Positions 9,159 to 18,953 are shown, numbered from the stretch's first letter. The stretch: DNA of 64,000 nt from CAZNPU01 sp964575335 (GCA_964575335.1 CAZNPU010000006.1:1-64000), one strand, 5' to 3'. Notes: generated by a model from the letters alone, not told the origin. Numbers and translations: made by a program.

Positions 9159-10328
9159 ATGAGACGCCACATGCCTCTCAATATCGCGGCAATGCTGTTT
9201 GCTGCAGGGGTGATTCTGGCCGGCTGCACCGGGCAGAGCGGCTCGGAGACAACAGGCAGCAAAGCTGCTGCGCACGCTGAAGATCGCGCAGAATCCGCTG
9301 CCAGCGGCGCACAGCAGCGTGAAACTCCATCATCATCATCATCATCTCATGCCTCATCAGCAGCCACAACGGGCGCTTCGGCTGCCGCCATCGACGCTGA
9401 TCGCCTTGAGGCTTCGCTCAGCGCTGCGGAGCAGTATCTGCAGACACAGGATCTCGCCAAGGCTCGCGCGATTCTGGTGACGCTTCTTGACCGCATGCCG
9501 CAGGAAATTCGTGCCCGCGAGATGCTGGGGCAGGTGTTGACGCTGGAAGCTGCCAGAGCCGAAACGCAGGGCGATCCGGCCAGAGCACACGAACTGCGAC
9601 TGCAGGCCCACGAGCAATACCAAAAAGTAATTGAGCTTCAGCCGAACATCGCAGGTTTGCAGCACAGTGCGGGCCTGATGGCGATGGCGGCAGGGCAGAC
9701 CGACACCGCACTGGCTTGCTTCATGCGAGCCGGCGAGCTTGAACCGGACAATGCGCAGTATCCGATATACGCAGCGCAGCTGCTGATCGCCCAGCGGCGG
9801 TTTGATGAGGCAATTGCTGCTCTTGAACGCGCTTTGGCGATCGATCCGGATGAACCCATCACGCACGCTTCGCTGGCCATGATCGCCATGGAGCGGGAAC
9901 GATTCGATGAGGCTTTTGAGCACATGGCTGAAGCGCGGCGGCTGAACCCCGCCGATTTGGGCCTGCGAGCGCAGGAAGCGAGAATCCATCGCCGCAGCGG
10001 CAATCCGAAGCGGGGCGTGGAACTGCTTGTGGGGTTGAGCGAGGCTGACCGTTGCGTGGAATACGTAGCGGTGGAGCTTGCTGCGGGATATGAGGCAATG
10101 AACGCGCCGATGGACGCTGCGCGGGTATGGGCGCGGTGCTACCAGGCTGATCCGCTGAATCCCCGGGCGTGGCTGCTGGCTGTCCGTGCTGGCGAAGCGC
10201 TGCTGAAGGCAGGTGAAATCGATCAGGCGCGGTTATGGCTGCAGGATGCGATGCTTGCTGCACCGGAGGCCCAGGAGGTTCGCAGGCTCCAGCAGGCGAT
10301 CGCGCAGCATATGCGCAGCTCGCCGTGA
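9159..10328 (+). CDS. TPR-repeat lipoprotein
   Basis: About 389 residues from ATG 9159 (MRRHMPLN). The signal ends in a lipobox (VILAGC), so the protein is probably lipid-anchored in the envelope. A Ser/Ala/His-rich linker with a run of serines follows. Then come tetratricopeptide repeats: LSAAEQYLQTQDLAKARAIL, a block at AHEQYQKVIELQPN, then GQTDTALACFMRAGELEPDN and FDEAIAALERALAIDPDEP. TPRs bind proteins, so it is likely a scaffold. In-frame upstream ATGs at 9039 and 9117 would put residues ahead of the signal peptide and overlap the valS promoter region, so I prefer 9159. Divergent from valS. Confidence 0.8.
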   Translation: MRRHMPLNIAAMLFAAGVILAGCTGQSGSETTGSKAAAHAEDRAESAASGAQQRETPSSSSSSHASSAATTGASAAAIDADRLEASLSAAEQYLQTQDLAKARAILVTLLDRMPQEIRAREMLGQVLTLEAARAETQGDPARAHELRLQAHEQYQKVIELQPNIAGLQHSAGLMAMAAGQTDTALACFMRAGELEPDNAQYPIYAAQLLIAQRRFDEAIAALERALAIDPDEPITHASLAMIAMERERFDEAFEHMAEARRLNPADLGLRAQEARIHRRSGNPKRGVELLVGLSEADRCVEYVAVELAAGYEAMNAPMDAARVWARCYQADPLNPRAWLLAVRAGEALLKAGEIDQARLWLQDAMLAAPEAQEVRRLQQAIAQHMRSSP

Positions 10329-10413
10329 TGGTTGCAGCGGGGCGGTAGGGGGGACAGGGGACGATTCAGACGCTGCTTCGCGTGAACGGGGACGTTGAGG
10401 CCGGCGGCGGTAG

Positions 10414-10701
10414 TCAAGACTGCGACGGAGGCCTGGTGTCATACGGCCTTGCTCGGCGGCCGGCTTCCTCCCACGGGTCCGCCAGAGGTGCCTGATCCGT
10501 TGTTTGCTTCTGATGCTGCAGTTGCTGCATATGTCGACGCCGATGGCGATACAGCGCGATGGCCAACATGACGGCAAGCAGCAGCACGGTCAGCAACGCG
10601 ATGAGAAACAGAGTCAGAGTGGCCAGTCGGATGCCAGCGTCGTGGGAGGCATCAGGCGGTTGGGCGGCTGCAGCGGCGGCAAGAAGTCGATGAGAAAGCA
10701 C
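10414..10701 (-). CDS. Small single-pass membrane protein
   Basis: A 95-residue protein from GTG 10701. One strongly hydrophobic helix (LATLTLFLIALLTVLLLAVM, near residues 26-48) is followed by a basic stop-transfer (YRHRRRH) and a polar tail ending DPWEEAGRRARPYDTR. The charge pattern predicts the C-terminus in the cytoplasm. No family recognised beyond this architecture. Hydropathy and the clean stop make it a likely real gene, but no homologue is known to me. Confidence 0.55.
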   Translation of the reverse strand: MLSHRLLAAAAAAQPPDASHDAGIRLATLTLFLIALLTVLLLAVMLAIALYRHRRRHMQQLQHQKQTTDQAPLADPWEEAGRRARPYDTRPPSQS

Positions 10702-11115
10702 GAAATCGAGTATATCGGAATCTCAAAAGCGAGCTTCGTGCTGCCATGCCTACCATTTGGACAGCAGCGGCCCAGAGCCAGTTGGAGATGGAAAACAAAG
10801 CTTCGTGCGGCCAAATCCGTATGGAACCGCCGATGCGGGAGCGGGTAGATTAGTGAAGACAGGTCCGATACCCCGCCTGCCAAACACACACCACCTGGTG
10901 TGCGTAGAAGGCGAAATGGAAAGGGTTTGAAGCAAACGGCGGCAATAGCCGATGCTCACAAGGAGTTTTGTATACAGGATGTTGCGGCCTGCCCCTCAAT
11001 TTCGAACTCCTGCACCCTTTTATGTTCCAGGCATTCGATGTCGTGCCCGGCTCAGCCAGGCAGTGCCGGCGTCGTATGCGTTTCTTTTCTCTCAAGGCCG
11101 CTGGAATACCCGATT
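10702..11115. other. Intergenic region upstream of the S41 protease
   Basis: About 414 bases without a convincing gene. An open frame extends upstream of the chosen protease start into this region, but its translation lacks a signal peptide and looks random. A pair of short complementary stretches (ACACCACCTGGTGTGCG near 10890) could form a small hairpin. No clear promoter identified. Confidence 0.45.
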
Positions 11116-13380
11116 ATGAACACGTTTCGTCGTTGCACCGGGTCCATCTGCATCGGATTCACCATTCTGCTTTCCGTGCTTGCTGGCACGCAGCAGACGC
11201 TGGCTGATGATTCTCTGGCCCGCCAGTGGTCGCAGCAGGTCTGGCGCTCAGCAATGGATGGTGATCAGGAGGCGCTGGATCGCTACTTCAACTCGCTTTT
11301 TGAGAACGCATCGCTTGCAGAGAAGGCCGGGCGGTTCCGCGAAACCTATGAACTGCACCTGGCGAATGCTGAAAAAGCGCAAGCCAAACGCGAAGAAGAC
11401 CGGCAAAAGGCATTTGAAGAACTGCAGGAGCATCTGGCTTCCAATGAACTTGCGCAGGCTCTTCGGGCGGCTGTGACGGTCCAGACGCTCAGCGACAACA
11501 TGAACGATGCGCTTGAGAATCCCGACATCGTTCGAACAATCGAATGGGCCAAGCAAGAGATTCCAAAGGTTGAGGCTGAGCTCGACTGGCTCCGCGCCCA
11601 GGAACTGCTGTATTACCTCCGCACGCTGTTTGAAGACACTGATCGCGTTGATGAGTACCGCGCACTCAATGATGAGCTGACAGCGGTGAATCGCCGCGTG
11701 GCGCTGTTGGCGCAGTACGCTCCGCGCGAACTGCACAGGCTGCGTGTTCAGCGTGCGCAACGCCTTGGCGAGGAGCCGCCGGGTGAGTTCAAACCCAATC
11801 GCTCAAACGACTGGCGCGAGCGCGTTCGCGGCATCCGTCCCGACATGCTCAAAGCCGCCATGCGCACAGCCGCTTCGGAACACATTGAAACCGCCGGTTG
11901 GCGGCCGCTTTTGCGCGGCGGACTGGAATCGCTGCGATTGCTGGCCACGACGAAGTCGCTGGAAGAAACCTTCCCCGGCCTTGGCGATCCCGAAAAGGTG
12001 CGCCAGTGGGTTGCGCATATCGACAGTGAGCTTGCGGAAATCGAGCAGACCGCCGATGCGGACCTCAACAGTTGGACGCTCTCAGACATTCTCGACAAAC
12101 TGCTGGTGGTCAATGACCAGACGATTCAACTGGAGCGCGAGGTCATTTATCGCGAATTCGGCGATGGCGCGATGAGCAATCTCGATGAGTTCTCCGAGAT
12201 CGTCTGGCCCGACAGCCTGGCACGGTTCCGCCAGGCCACCGAGGGCCAGTTTGTGGGTGTGGGCATTCTTATCCGCCACAACGACACGCAGGAAATTGTG
12301 GTCATCAAGCCGCTGGAAGGCACCCCGGCGTATTTCGGCGGTGTCAAGCCTGAGGATGTGATCGTTGAAGTCAACGGCGAATCCACCGTGGGCTGGACGC
12401 TCAGCGAGGCGGTGGATCGCATCACAGGCGAGCGGGACACCAAAGTCACGCTCGGATTGAAACGAAGCGGCGTCGAGGGCATTGTGGCCATCACGCTCAC
12501 GCGGGAACAGATCAAGCTGCCGTCGGTCATGGGCTGGTGGAAGCGCAGTTTGCATCCCGACGGCACCGCGGAATGGGATTGGTATGTCGATCACGACAAC
12601 CGCATCGCCTATGTGAAGATCACGCAGTTCACCGACGACACTTATGCGGACCTTCGCCGCGCCTGGCAGGAAATCTCCCAGCATGGCAAGCCGTCGGGAT
12701 TGATTCTCGATCTGCGATTCAACCCGGGCGGATTGCTGACGTCAGCGGTGCAGGTGAGCAACCTGTTCGTGCCTGAAGGCGTGATTGTCTCAGGCGAGGA
12801 TAAGAATGGCCGCCGCGCCTGGCCCGACCAGCGTGCCAGACCGCACCATGCGCTTGATCTGGACGGCGTGGCCACGGTGGTGCTCATCAACCAGGGCTCA
12901 GCCAGCGCAAGTGAAATTGTCGCGGGCGCTCTGCAGGCGCATGGCGCTGCGGTCATCGTCGGCGAGCGAAGCTTCGGCAAGGGCAGCGTGCAAACCGTGC
13001 ATCCCACTGCCGCCAACGCCCGATTGAAATTGACCACGCAGTACTATCGTCTTCCGCCCAAACCCGGCGACACCAAGGGGCGGCTGGTTCACAAGCGAAT
13101 CGGCGCGACCGAATGGGGCGTTGAGCCTGACATCGTGGTGAAGATGACGCCGCAGCAGATCACCGAGGCCCTGGAGTTGCGCCAGGAAGCCGATGTGATT
13201 CCACAAAACGATGACGGCGAGCTGGACACCAATCCAGCCAGTCGGCCCGACGTGAACCGTCTGATCACTGAGGGGCTGGACCCGCAGTTGAGCACCGCGC
13301 TGCTTATCCTGCAGGCCCGTGCGCTTGGCGCAGCTGATTCCGATGCGCGTCACGCTTCATCGCACAGCGGACGGCCGTGA
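11116..13380 (+). CDS. S41-family C-terminal processing peptidase with PDZ domain
   Basis: Reading from ATG 11116 gives 754 residues with a clear signal peptide (LLSVLAGTQQTLADD). A helical N-terminal half of about 370 residues precedes a PDZ domain (VGVGILIRHN...VKPEDVIVEVNGE, about residues 375-460) and the S41 protease core. Catalytic residues are visible: the serine in NQGSASASEIVAG and the lysine four turns later in ERSFGKGSVQT. The end motif WGVEPDIVV is typical of the family. Tail-specific proteases of this kind cut exported proteins at their C-termini. It is well over the usual 400-550 residues because of the helical N-terminal extension. A terminator follows. Confidence 0.93.
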   Translation: MNTFRRCTGSICIGFTILLSVLAGTQQTLADDSLARQWSQQVWRSAMDGDQEALDRYFNSLFENASLAEKAGRFRETYELHLANAEKAQAKREEDRQKAFEELQEHLASNELAQALRAAVTVQTLSDNMNDALENPDIVRTIEWAKQEIPKVEAELDWLRAQELLYYLRTLFEDTDRVDEYRALNDELTAVNRRVALLAQYAPRELHRLRVQRAQRLGEEPPGEFKPNRSNDWRERVRGIRPDMLKAAMRTAASEHIETAGWRPLLRGGLESLRLLATTKSLEETFPGLGDPEKVRQWVAHIDSELAEIEQTADADLNSWTLSDILDKLLVVNDQTIQLEREVIYREFGDGAMSNLDEFSEIVWPDSLARFRQATEGQFVGVGILIRHNDTQEIVVIKPLEGTPAYFGGVKPEDVIVEVNGESTVGWTLSEAVDRITGERDTKVTLGLKRSGVEGIVAITLTREQIKLPSVMGWWKRSLHPDGTAEWDWYVDHDNRIAYVKITQFTDDTYADLRRAWQEISQHGKPSGLILDLRFNPGGLLTSAVQVSNLFVPEGVIVSGEDKNGRRAWPDQRARPHHALDLDGVATVVLINQGSASASEIVAGALQAHGAAVIVGERSFGKGSVQTVHPTAANARLKLTTQYYRLPPKPGDTKGRLVHKRIGATEWGVEPDIVVKMTPQQITEALELRQEADVIPQNDDGELDTNPASRPDVNRLITEGLDPQLSTALLILQARALGAADSDARHASSHSGRP

Positions 13381-13454
13381 TGCCCGGTGCGCAGCTGTAA
13401 GGAACTGGTGCGGGAACGGGATAGTCGTCAATAAATGCAATGAAATAATGTGTG

Positions 13455-13486
13455 CCGGCAGGCTGCAGGGCCTGCCGGTGTTTTTT
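13455..13486 (+). terminator. Rho-independent terminator after the S41 protease
   Basis: Nine-base perfect stem CCGGCAGGC / GCCTGCCGG with a six-base loop, followed by TG and six T residues. Confidence 0.85.
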
Positions 13487-13703
13487 ATGGCACGGGCACA
13501 GCGACGACAGTCGACGGCGGCACTGGCGTCGGCAGCATTTCCTGCGTGATTCGAGGCAGCGGCTTAAGCGTGGTGGACAGCTTCTGCTGATACCGGGCTG
13601 ATTCGGCGGCGACGCATCCGCTGAGGACAAGCAGAATACCGACAGAAAGTGCCAGGAGGCTGCTGTGACGGCTGATTCGTGAGCGCATGGGATGCCTTCT
13701 CAT
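13485..13703 (-). CDS. Small lipoprotein
   Basis: A 72-residue protein from ATG 13703. A basic start (MRRHPMRSRISRH) and a hydrophobic core run into a lipobox LVLSGC near residue 30, leaving a mature peptide of about 43 residues that is Pro/Val-rich at the end. Nothing else recognisable. Small lipoproteins with such proline tails are often envelope fillers or accessory subunits. Its stop touches the T-run of the convergent terminator. Confidence 0.5.
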   Translation of the reverse strand: MRRHPMRSRISRHSSLLALSVGILLVLSGCVAAESARYQQKLSTTLKPLPRITQEMLPTPVPPSTVVAVPVP

Positions 13704-13986
13704 CGCCGTCGCCTCGGGCGGCGTATTCGTTCATAGAACAACATCGCATTGCCGCTGTGGAGCATGCCAGCAGCATGTCGCAAACTCTGCCAATTGCTTC
13801 TGCAGCAGGCAGCATGATTGGGAATCATCCGCTAACCCGCCCAGGCCGAACTGCGATCGTTGTGTTGTCGTTTGGTCAAAGTTTCACCCATGCCAGCGGA
13901 TGATTGTTGATCGTCGGGTACACTTTGCGGCACATGTTGTCTTGATGCGTGGCGCACATTGCGCAGGACGTGAAAGGAGTTGGAGA

Positions 13987-15090
13987 ATGCCATTGCGATC
14001 GTTGTGTCGAGTTGGAGCGCTGACGGGCATTGTGTTTGGCGTGGCGGTGCTGTTTGGCAGCCTGAGTTATGCGGTGTCAAGCCCCGCTGTAAACGCCCTG
14101 TCGCAGCAGCGTGCGCGAACCGCACCGCCGCAAACCAGAACCCAGCCGGTCAATCGCTTTGGGCTTTCCAAACCCCTGCCGCGCACGCAGGGCGCGATTC
14201 GCCTGGCGACGTACAACGTATTGAACCTTTTTGATCACAACGATGATCCGTCGCTCAGCGGCGAATTCGACGACATCAAGATGGCTACGACTGATGAGCG
14301 ATGCCGTAAGCTCGCTGAAGCCATTCGCGCAATCGACGCTGACATCATCGCGCTGCAGGAGGTTGAATCGCTGGAGGCGCTGACGTGGTTCCGCGACCGG
14401 TATCTCAAGGACATGGGGTACAAGTACCTGGCGTCGCGCGATGTCGGCTATTTCCGTGGCGTTGAATGCAGCGTGATGAGCCGCTTTGAAATCACCAGCG
14501 TCAGCGTGTGGCCCAATCTGTCGCTGGATGATGTGAAGCGAGAAGGAATCGGGTGGGCGCCGGTGCCGGCCAATCAGCGTCTGACGTTTCAGCGCAGCCC
14601 GCTCATGGTGAATATCACAACCCCGCAGGGGTACGAACTGACGATTTTCTCAGTGCATCACAAGGCCGGCCGCGACTTTGACTATCACCGCGAGGCGGAG
14701 GCGTTGAAGATCGTCGAGATCATCAATCGCATTCAGCAGGAAGATCCCAGCCGCAACATTGTCGTGATGGGCGATTTCAACTGTGCACCGTGGGACAAGT
14801 CGATGCGCGTCTACCTCGCTGCCGGCATGATCGATACCTTCGCCCACCGAACCACTGGACGCAACGATCCCGAAACGCCCCTGTTCAGGACGCATGAATC
14901 CGACCGCGTGCTGGATTACATCCTGCTCAATTCCGCAGCCCACCGTGAACTGGTGATCGGCAGTCAATTCGTTTATGGCACACTGACGCCGCCGCCCAGC
15001 TACGACTGGCGAAACGACCCGCATCCGCCCGGCTACGCATCGGACCACTATCCAGTCGTCATCGAACTGATGCCGAAAGACCGCATGTAA
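13987..15090 (+). CDS. Secreted endonuclease/exonuclease/phosphatase-fold protein
   Basis: 367 residues from ATG 13987, preceded by AAAGGAGTTGGAGA. An N-terminal signal or anchor (GALTGIVFGVAVLFGSLSYA) precedes an EEP domain: IRLATYNVLNLFDHND at the start, DIIALQEVES (metal-binding Glu), VHHKAGRDFDYHR, NIVVMGDFNCAPWDKS (Asp/Asn pair) and ASDHYPVVIEL (catalytic His) at the end. This is a complete DNase I/exonuclease III-type active site. It is probably exported and could degrade nucleic acid or phosphodiesters; the substrate cannot be told. The frame also opens upstream to 13687 without a signal peptide. Confidence 0.9.
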   Translation: MPLRSLCRVGALTGIVFGVAVLFGSLSYAVSSPAVNALSQQRARTAPPQTRTQPVNRFGLSKPLPRTQGAIRLATYNVLNLFDHNDDPSLSGEFDDIKMATTDERCRKLAEAIRAIDADIIALQEVESLEALTWFRDRYLKDMGYKYLASRDVGYFRGVECSVMSRFEITSVSVWPNLSLDDVKREGIGWAPVPANQRLTFQRSPLMVNITTPQGYELTIFSVHHKAGRDFDYHREAEALKIVEIINRIQQEDPSRNIVVMGDFNCAPWDKSMRVYLAAGMIDTFAHRTTGRNDPETPLFRTHESDRVLDYILLNSAAHRELVIGSQFVYGTLTPPPSYDWRNDPHPPGYASDHYPVVIELMPKDRM

Positions 15091-15148
15091 CACGCGGTTA
15101 AAGCTGTGCGGTTCCAGGATCGACGCTCGAATTGCCCGCGTTCTGCAC

Positions 15149-16399
15149 TCATCGCTCTACTGGCTGAGTGCTGGTATTGGATTTCTGTTGATGCTGCATG
15201 TCGCGGGATTCGAGCAGGCGCATCGCTTCCTGGACATCCTTGTCGCCGCGGCCGGAGAGGTTGATCACGATGGTCTGATCCGGCTTCATCTGCCGGGCGA
15301 CCCGGATCGCAGCGGCGATGGCATGCGAACTTTCCAGCGCTGGAATAATGCCTTCCAACTCCGCCAGCAGCTTGAAAGCGTCGAGCGCTTCATCATCGCT
15401 GGCGGTGGTGTATTCAACGCGGCCGGTATCCTTCCAGTAGGAATGCTCCGGGCCGACGCCGGGGTAATCCAGCCCGGCGGAACATGAGTGCGCTGCGGCG
15501 GTCTGGCCGAATTCATCCTGCAGCACGTAGCTGAACGAGCCGTGCAGCACGCCGGGCGATCCATACGTAAGCGGGGCAGCATGTTCGCCCGGATCGTTGG
15601 AGCGGCCTCCCGCCTCAACGCCCAGCAACTTCACGTGAGTGTCAGGAATGAACGGGTAGAAGATGCCCGCGGCGTTGGATCCGCCGCCCACGCATGCCAC
15701 AATCAGGTCAGGCAACCGCTGAATCTCTTTCAGGCATTGCTCCCGGCATTCGCGTCCGATTACGGCCTGAAAGTCGCGTACGATTGTGGGAAAAGGGTGC
15801 GGTCCGACCACCGAACCGAGGATGTAATGCGTGTGTTCCACGCTGCCCATCCAGTCGCGCATGGCCTCATTGGTGGCGTCTTTGAGCGTGCGTGATCCGG
15901 TCTCCACGACGTTCACCTGCGCGCCCAGAAGCTTCATGCGAAAGACATTCAGCGCCTGCCGACGCACGTCTTCCGCGCCCATGTATACCTCGCACTTCAG
16001 GCCGAAATGGGCGCATGCCGTGGCGGTGGCCACCCCGTGCTGGCCCGCGCCTGTCTCGGCGATCACGCGCTTTTTGCCCATGCGTATCGCCAGCAGGGCC
16101 TGTCCGATGGTGTTGTTGATTTTGTGGGCGCCGGTATGGGCCAAATCCTCACGCTTCAGGTAAATCGCCGGTCCGCCGAGATACTTGCTCAATCGCCGTG
16201 CGGGGGTGAGCGGTGTCGGGCGGCCGACAAATCGCTTGAGCAGCGTGTCCAACTCAGTCAAAAACTGAGTGTCAGCAACGGCTTGGCGATAGGCCAGATC
16301 GAGTTGCTCAAGCGCGGTCACGAGCGTTTCTGGCACGTATCGTCCGCCAAATTCACCGAATCGGCCGGGGGAAACAGTCACTTCCGGGGTTGGTGGCAT
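15149..16399 (-). CDS. trpB: Tryptophan synthase beta chain
   Basis: 416 residues. PLP enzyme condensing indole with serine in the last step of tryptophan synthesis. The start [15 protein letters not shown] is typical. The PLP lysine is in [10 protein letters not shown], the phosphate-binding loop is [13 protein letters not shown], and [13 protein letters not shown] with the end motif LSGRGDKD complete the TrpB1 signature. The last 20 residues after [10 protein letters not shown] are a polar extension. No trpA or other trp gene is adjacent, so the pathway is dispersed here. Convergent with the EEP gene. Confidence 0.97.
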   Translation of the reverse strand: MPPTPEVTVSPGRFGEFGGRYVPETLVTALEQLDLAYRQAVADTQFLTELDTLLKRFVGRPTPLTPARRLSKYLGGPAIYLKREDLAHTGAHKINNTIGQALLAIRMGKKRVIAETGAGQHGVATATACAHFGLKCEVYMGAEDVRRQALNVFRMKLLGAQVNVVETGSRTLKDATNEAMRDWMGSVEHTHYILGSVVGPHPFPTIVRDFQAVIGRECREQCLKEIQRLPDLIVACVGGGSNAAGIFYPFIPDTHVKLLGVEAGGRSNDPGEHAAPLTYGSPGVLHGSFSYVLQDEFGQTAAAHSCSAGLDYPGVGPEHSYWKDTGRVEYTTASDDEALDAFKLLAELEGIIPALESSHAIAAAIRVARQMKPDQTIVINLSGRGDKDVQEAMRLLESRDMQHQQKSNTSTQPVER

Positions 16400-16871
16400 G
16401 CTGTGCAGGATACCCTCGGCACGCCCGGCATGCGAAACGGTACGTGCGGAATCACATCGGCAGCGTCCCGGTTCGCCGGCTGGTTCGATTCACAGGGCGG
16501 CAGATTGTCAGCCGCGGTAATAAAAAATTGCACTTTGCAAGTTTTTGTTTGTGTGCGTTTCCAGGCGGTGTAATACTGATTTTGAGATAGATCGTGGGAG
16601 GTTTCACGGTTTCGGTGTCGGCACACCGATATCCAGTTTCATTGTCAGTAGCGCCTCCGGATAGAGAAACGGAGGCGGGTAGGAGAGAAGGAGTAAGCGG
16701 CAGCGATTGTGCTGTTGATTGTCTGCGGGCCGTCCAACGGCGACATCGCAGAATTCGCGGGACAGGTGTGCTGGCCCGCGTGCACTTGTTGTCTCACTGT
16801 GCCGTATGCGAGTGTCACATGCGTTACGGCGCAGCCCTGCGGTGGGGAAGGAACCGCAAAGGAAAGATCTT
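16400..16871. other. Long leader region upstream of the first PEP-CTERM gene
   Basis: 472 bases between the divergent trpB and the first PEP-CTERM gene. Base composition shifts to AT-rich around 16515-16590, the likely promoter area, with a possible TAATAC -10. Downstream is a long untranslated leader containing the hairpin at 16653-16676. No open frame in the leader looks coding. Confidence 0.5.
16653..16676 (+). promoter_or_regulatory. Leader stem-loop, copy 1
   Basis: A perfect seven-base stem GCCTCCG / CGGAGGC with a purine-rich loop containing TAGAGA, followed by GGGTAGGAGAGAAGGAG. It lies about 195 bases before the ATG at 16872. Similar stem-loops occur in the leaders of the next two PEP-CTERM genes. 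Possible RNA regulatory element; no known riboswitch class recognised. Confidence 0.45.
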
Positions 16872-17576
16872 ATGAGCAAAGCACTTCTGTCAGTTATAGG
16901 TTTGGCGTCCGCCTGCCTGATTGCCGGTGCTGCATCGGCGGATGTGGTTTCAGGCTCCGGCGGTCCCATACCCCCAACCGGTACCGGCGGTGGAGGAACG
17001 TGGAACAATGGCGCTCCGACGGCCATGCCCACGGCAGTGTTCGAGTCGACCGTCAATATCGGCACCGATGTCGCAAGCGTGAACTCCATCACCTTCACCA
17101 ACCTCGCCCACACCTGGGTCGGCGATCTTCAAGCAGTGCTGTTTGATCCAAACGGCGTTGGCTACAACATCTTTGTGCGTCCCGGACTCCTGCACAACGG
17201 CAGCACTGTGGGCAGTGCGAACAACTTCAATGGCACATACACCTTTGTTGAATCCGGCGCCCCCAATGATCTGCCGATCCTCTCAGGCGGCGACACGACT
17301 TTCAACTTGCCCTCGGGCACCTATAACCAGACGTTCGGTGGCTCGGCTGCGGCTGGAGCAACATGGATCAGTGGGCACATGAATATCCACAATACCCCCA
17401 TGAGCCAAATCAGCGGCAGTGCGGGAACATGGACGCTGCGCATCTGGGATTGGGCGAGCGGCGATCCGGGCTCCCTGGGAGGTTGGAGCATCGATTACAC
17501 GCCGGTCCCCACGCCTGGAGCACTTGCTCTGCTTGGCTTGGCTGGCCTGGTCGGCACGCGTCGTCGCCGCGCCTGA
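16872..17576 (+). CDS. PEP-CTERM-like secreted protein with a proprotein-convertase P-domain-like fold
   Basis: 234 residues from ATG 16872 with an AAAGGAAAG site. A signal peptide (SVIGLASACLIAGAASAD) starts it. The middle (SITFTNLAHTWVGDLQAVLFDPNG ... GTWTLRIWDWASGD, then GSLGGWSIDY) matches the beta-sandwich P/Homo-B pattern seen in subtilisin-like convertases and in many secreted bacterial proteins. The end VPTPGALALLGLAGLVGTRR plus a basic cluster is a PEP-CTERM-like sorting signal: PxP motif, hydrophobic helix, arginines. The protein is therefore probably exported and processed by a membrane transpeptidase. No exosortase is in this window. First of three such genes in a row. Confidence 0.85.
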   Translation: MSKALLSVIGLASACLIAGAASADVVSGSGGPIPPTGTGGGGTWNNGAPTAMPTAVFESTVNIGTDVASVNSITFTNLAHTWVGDLQAVLFDPNGVGYNIFVRPGLLHNGSTVGSANNFNGTYTFVESGAPNDLPILSGGDTTFNLPSGTYNQTFGGSAAAGATWISGHMNIHNTPMSQISGSAGTWTLRIWDWASGDPGSLGGWSIDYTPVPTPGALALLGLAGLVGTRRRRA

Positions 17577-17632
17577 TCGAAGTTCCGCACGATCGTCACT
17601 TCGATTCACAGTCGATTCACTGTCTACACCAA

Positions 17633-17670
17633 CGCCGCGCAGCATCGCTTGCTGCGCGGCGATTTTGTTT
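17633..17670 (+). terminator. Terminator of PEP-CTERM gene 1
   Basis: Twelve-base perfect stem CGCCGCGCAGCA / TGCTGCGCGGCG with a five-base loop, followed by ATTTTGTTT. The same stem recurs after gene 2. Confidence 0.85.
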
Positions 17671-17987
17671 GGCAGCGCTGCAGCAAGATCGCCAGGACAT
17701 TGCCTTGAATTGTCAGACCCTCAAAGCAGATACGTTGATTCGACGTGGTCTTTCGCGCGTATGCGTGTTAACCGATGGCTGTTGAGGCTTGGGCAGCAGG
17801 AGGCAACTGGCACCTACCGTCATTGCGGACGGCTCGCCATTTTGCCTGGTTTTGCCAAGTTCACGCCTGCTGCGGCAGTTATCGGGTGGCAGGAATCAAA
17901 AAAAATGATTTTTTTCGAAGTTGAGATGCCACTAATTGGCGTGCTTGTGGCATGATACAAGCTAGAACGATGTAGATTCCGGTGGGC

Positions 17988-18015
17988 TGCCTTCGACGGA
18001 GAGAGGCGAAAGGCA
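17988..18015 (+). promoter_or_regulatory. Leader stem-loop, copy 2
   Basis: Stem TGCCTTCG pairs with CGAAAGGCA (one bulged A), with a loop containing GGAGAGAG, then GGAGCATGCAGGAG downstream. It lies 300 bases before the TTG start at 18315. Similar to copies 1 and 3. Confidence 0.45.
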
Positions 18016-18314
18016 GGAGCATGCAGGAGCGTGTACGCAATCCAATTGCGTGAAGCGCTCACCTCCAGAGGAGATGCATGCGCCCCCGCGTGAGCGGACA
18101 TTCACGGGGTTCTTGAGAAGAGAGTGAGCCGAGAAGGCATTGCGCCTTCGAGGTTGTTGGTGCAGCAGGATCATGGCCTGACGGCTTTATCCATGCTTTA
18201 CGCGTGCCCGTGAATCGGGCACATGTGTGTGTCTTGTGTGTGCCGGCCAGCCATGATTGCTGCCCGGGAGATTCCCTGTATCGGGTAGATTTCAAACTAC
18301 GAAGGAGAAGATCG

Positions 18315-18896
18315 TTGAAAGCGAAAACAGCACTTATCGCAGCAGTGGCCTCGGTCGGCATCGCCAGCGCCGCTCAGGCTGACACCATGTACATCGACCT
18401 CAGTGGCTGGGAGGTGTGGGGAGGCTTCACAGCAACTCCCGGATCGAACGGCAACTCGTTCCTGATCCTCAGCAACTTCGGCGGCGGTGCCGGAACTGAG
18501 ATCGTCAACATTGAGTTCACCAACCTCGTCTTTGAATCACTGGGCTACAGCTGGCAGTCCGAGCTTACGGTGTCGGTGAATGACTGGGATGGCTTTACGT
18601 ACACCAGCTTCTGGGATTCCACCGTTCCTGGTGCTGCCCAAAGCCCCGGCATGATGGGACCTGTGAATGCTGCGTTCAACAATCCCGGTTCCTACGGCAG
18701 CGGTCCGTTCACGATGGCGTACAATGATCTTCTGATCACTGTGTACGAGTCGTTTAATGATGGCGGCAATGGCGTCCAGGATTCGGTCATCCTGAGCGGC
18801 GGCATCACGATCACCTACACGCCGGTCCCCGCGCCCGGAGCGCTTGCTCTGCTTGGCCTGGCGGGCCTGGTCGGCACGCGTCGTCGCCGCGCCTGA
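18315..18896 (+). CDS. PEP-CTERM-like secreted protein 2
   Basis: 193 residues from a TTG start at 18315 behind GAAGGAGAAG, an ideal ribosome-binding site. No ATG gives the signal peptide. The N-terminus KAKTALIAAVASVGIASAAQAD is a Sec signal. The mature part is a beta-rich domain, acidic and aromatic (DLSGWEVWGGF, SNFGGGAGTEIVNIEFTN), of no family I can name. The end VPAPGALALLGLAGLVGTRR with a basic cluster is a PEP-CTERM-like sorting signal almost identical to gene 1. Probably exported and membrane-processed like its neighbours. The different ectodomain with an identical tail suggests domain swapping. Confidence 0.8.
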   Translation: MKAKTALIAAVASVGIASAAQADTMYIDLSGWEVWGGFTATPGSNGNSFLILSNFGGGAGTEIVNIEFTNLVFESLGYSWQSELTVSVNDWDGFTYTSFWDSTVPGAAQSPGMMGPVNAAFNNPGSYGSGPFTMAYNDLLITVYESFNDGGNGVQDSVILSGGITITYTPVPAPGALALLGLAGLVGTRRRRA

Positions 18897-18953
18897 TCGA
18901 AGTTCCGCACGATCGTCACTTCGATTCACAGTCGATTGACTGTCTACATTCAA

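Larger units (their letters stand above)
17500..18020 (+). repeat. Duplicated PEP-CTERM tail/terminator/leader unit, copy A
   Basis: The DNA from the sorting-signal codons of the first PEP-CTERM gene through its terminator, the next promoter region and the leader hairpin is repeated at 18815-19375. The first 210 bases are nearly identical, including the full terminator. Identity then declines but remains alignable (for example GGTCTTTCGCGCGTATG and TTTTTTCGAA in both) up to the hairpin. Confidence 0.8.
17577..18314. other. Long intergenic region between PEP-CTERM genes 1 and 2
   Basis: 738 bases. It contains a terminator (17633-17670), an AT-rich putative promoter around 17895-17960 with TGGCATGATACAAGC (a GG-N10-GC pair that loosely fits a sigma-54 site, or a CATGAT -10), and a leader of over 300 bases with a stem-loop at 17988-18015. 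No coding frame is convincing. Confidence 0.5.

Noticed and set aside
17948..17963. Sigma-54 promoter for PEP-CTERM gene 2
   Set aside because: TGGCATGATACAAGC has GG-N10-GC, but the aligned copy before gene 3 (TGGTATGATGCAGG) breaks the -12 GC and gene 1 has no equivalent; kept only as a possible -10 region.
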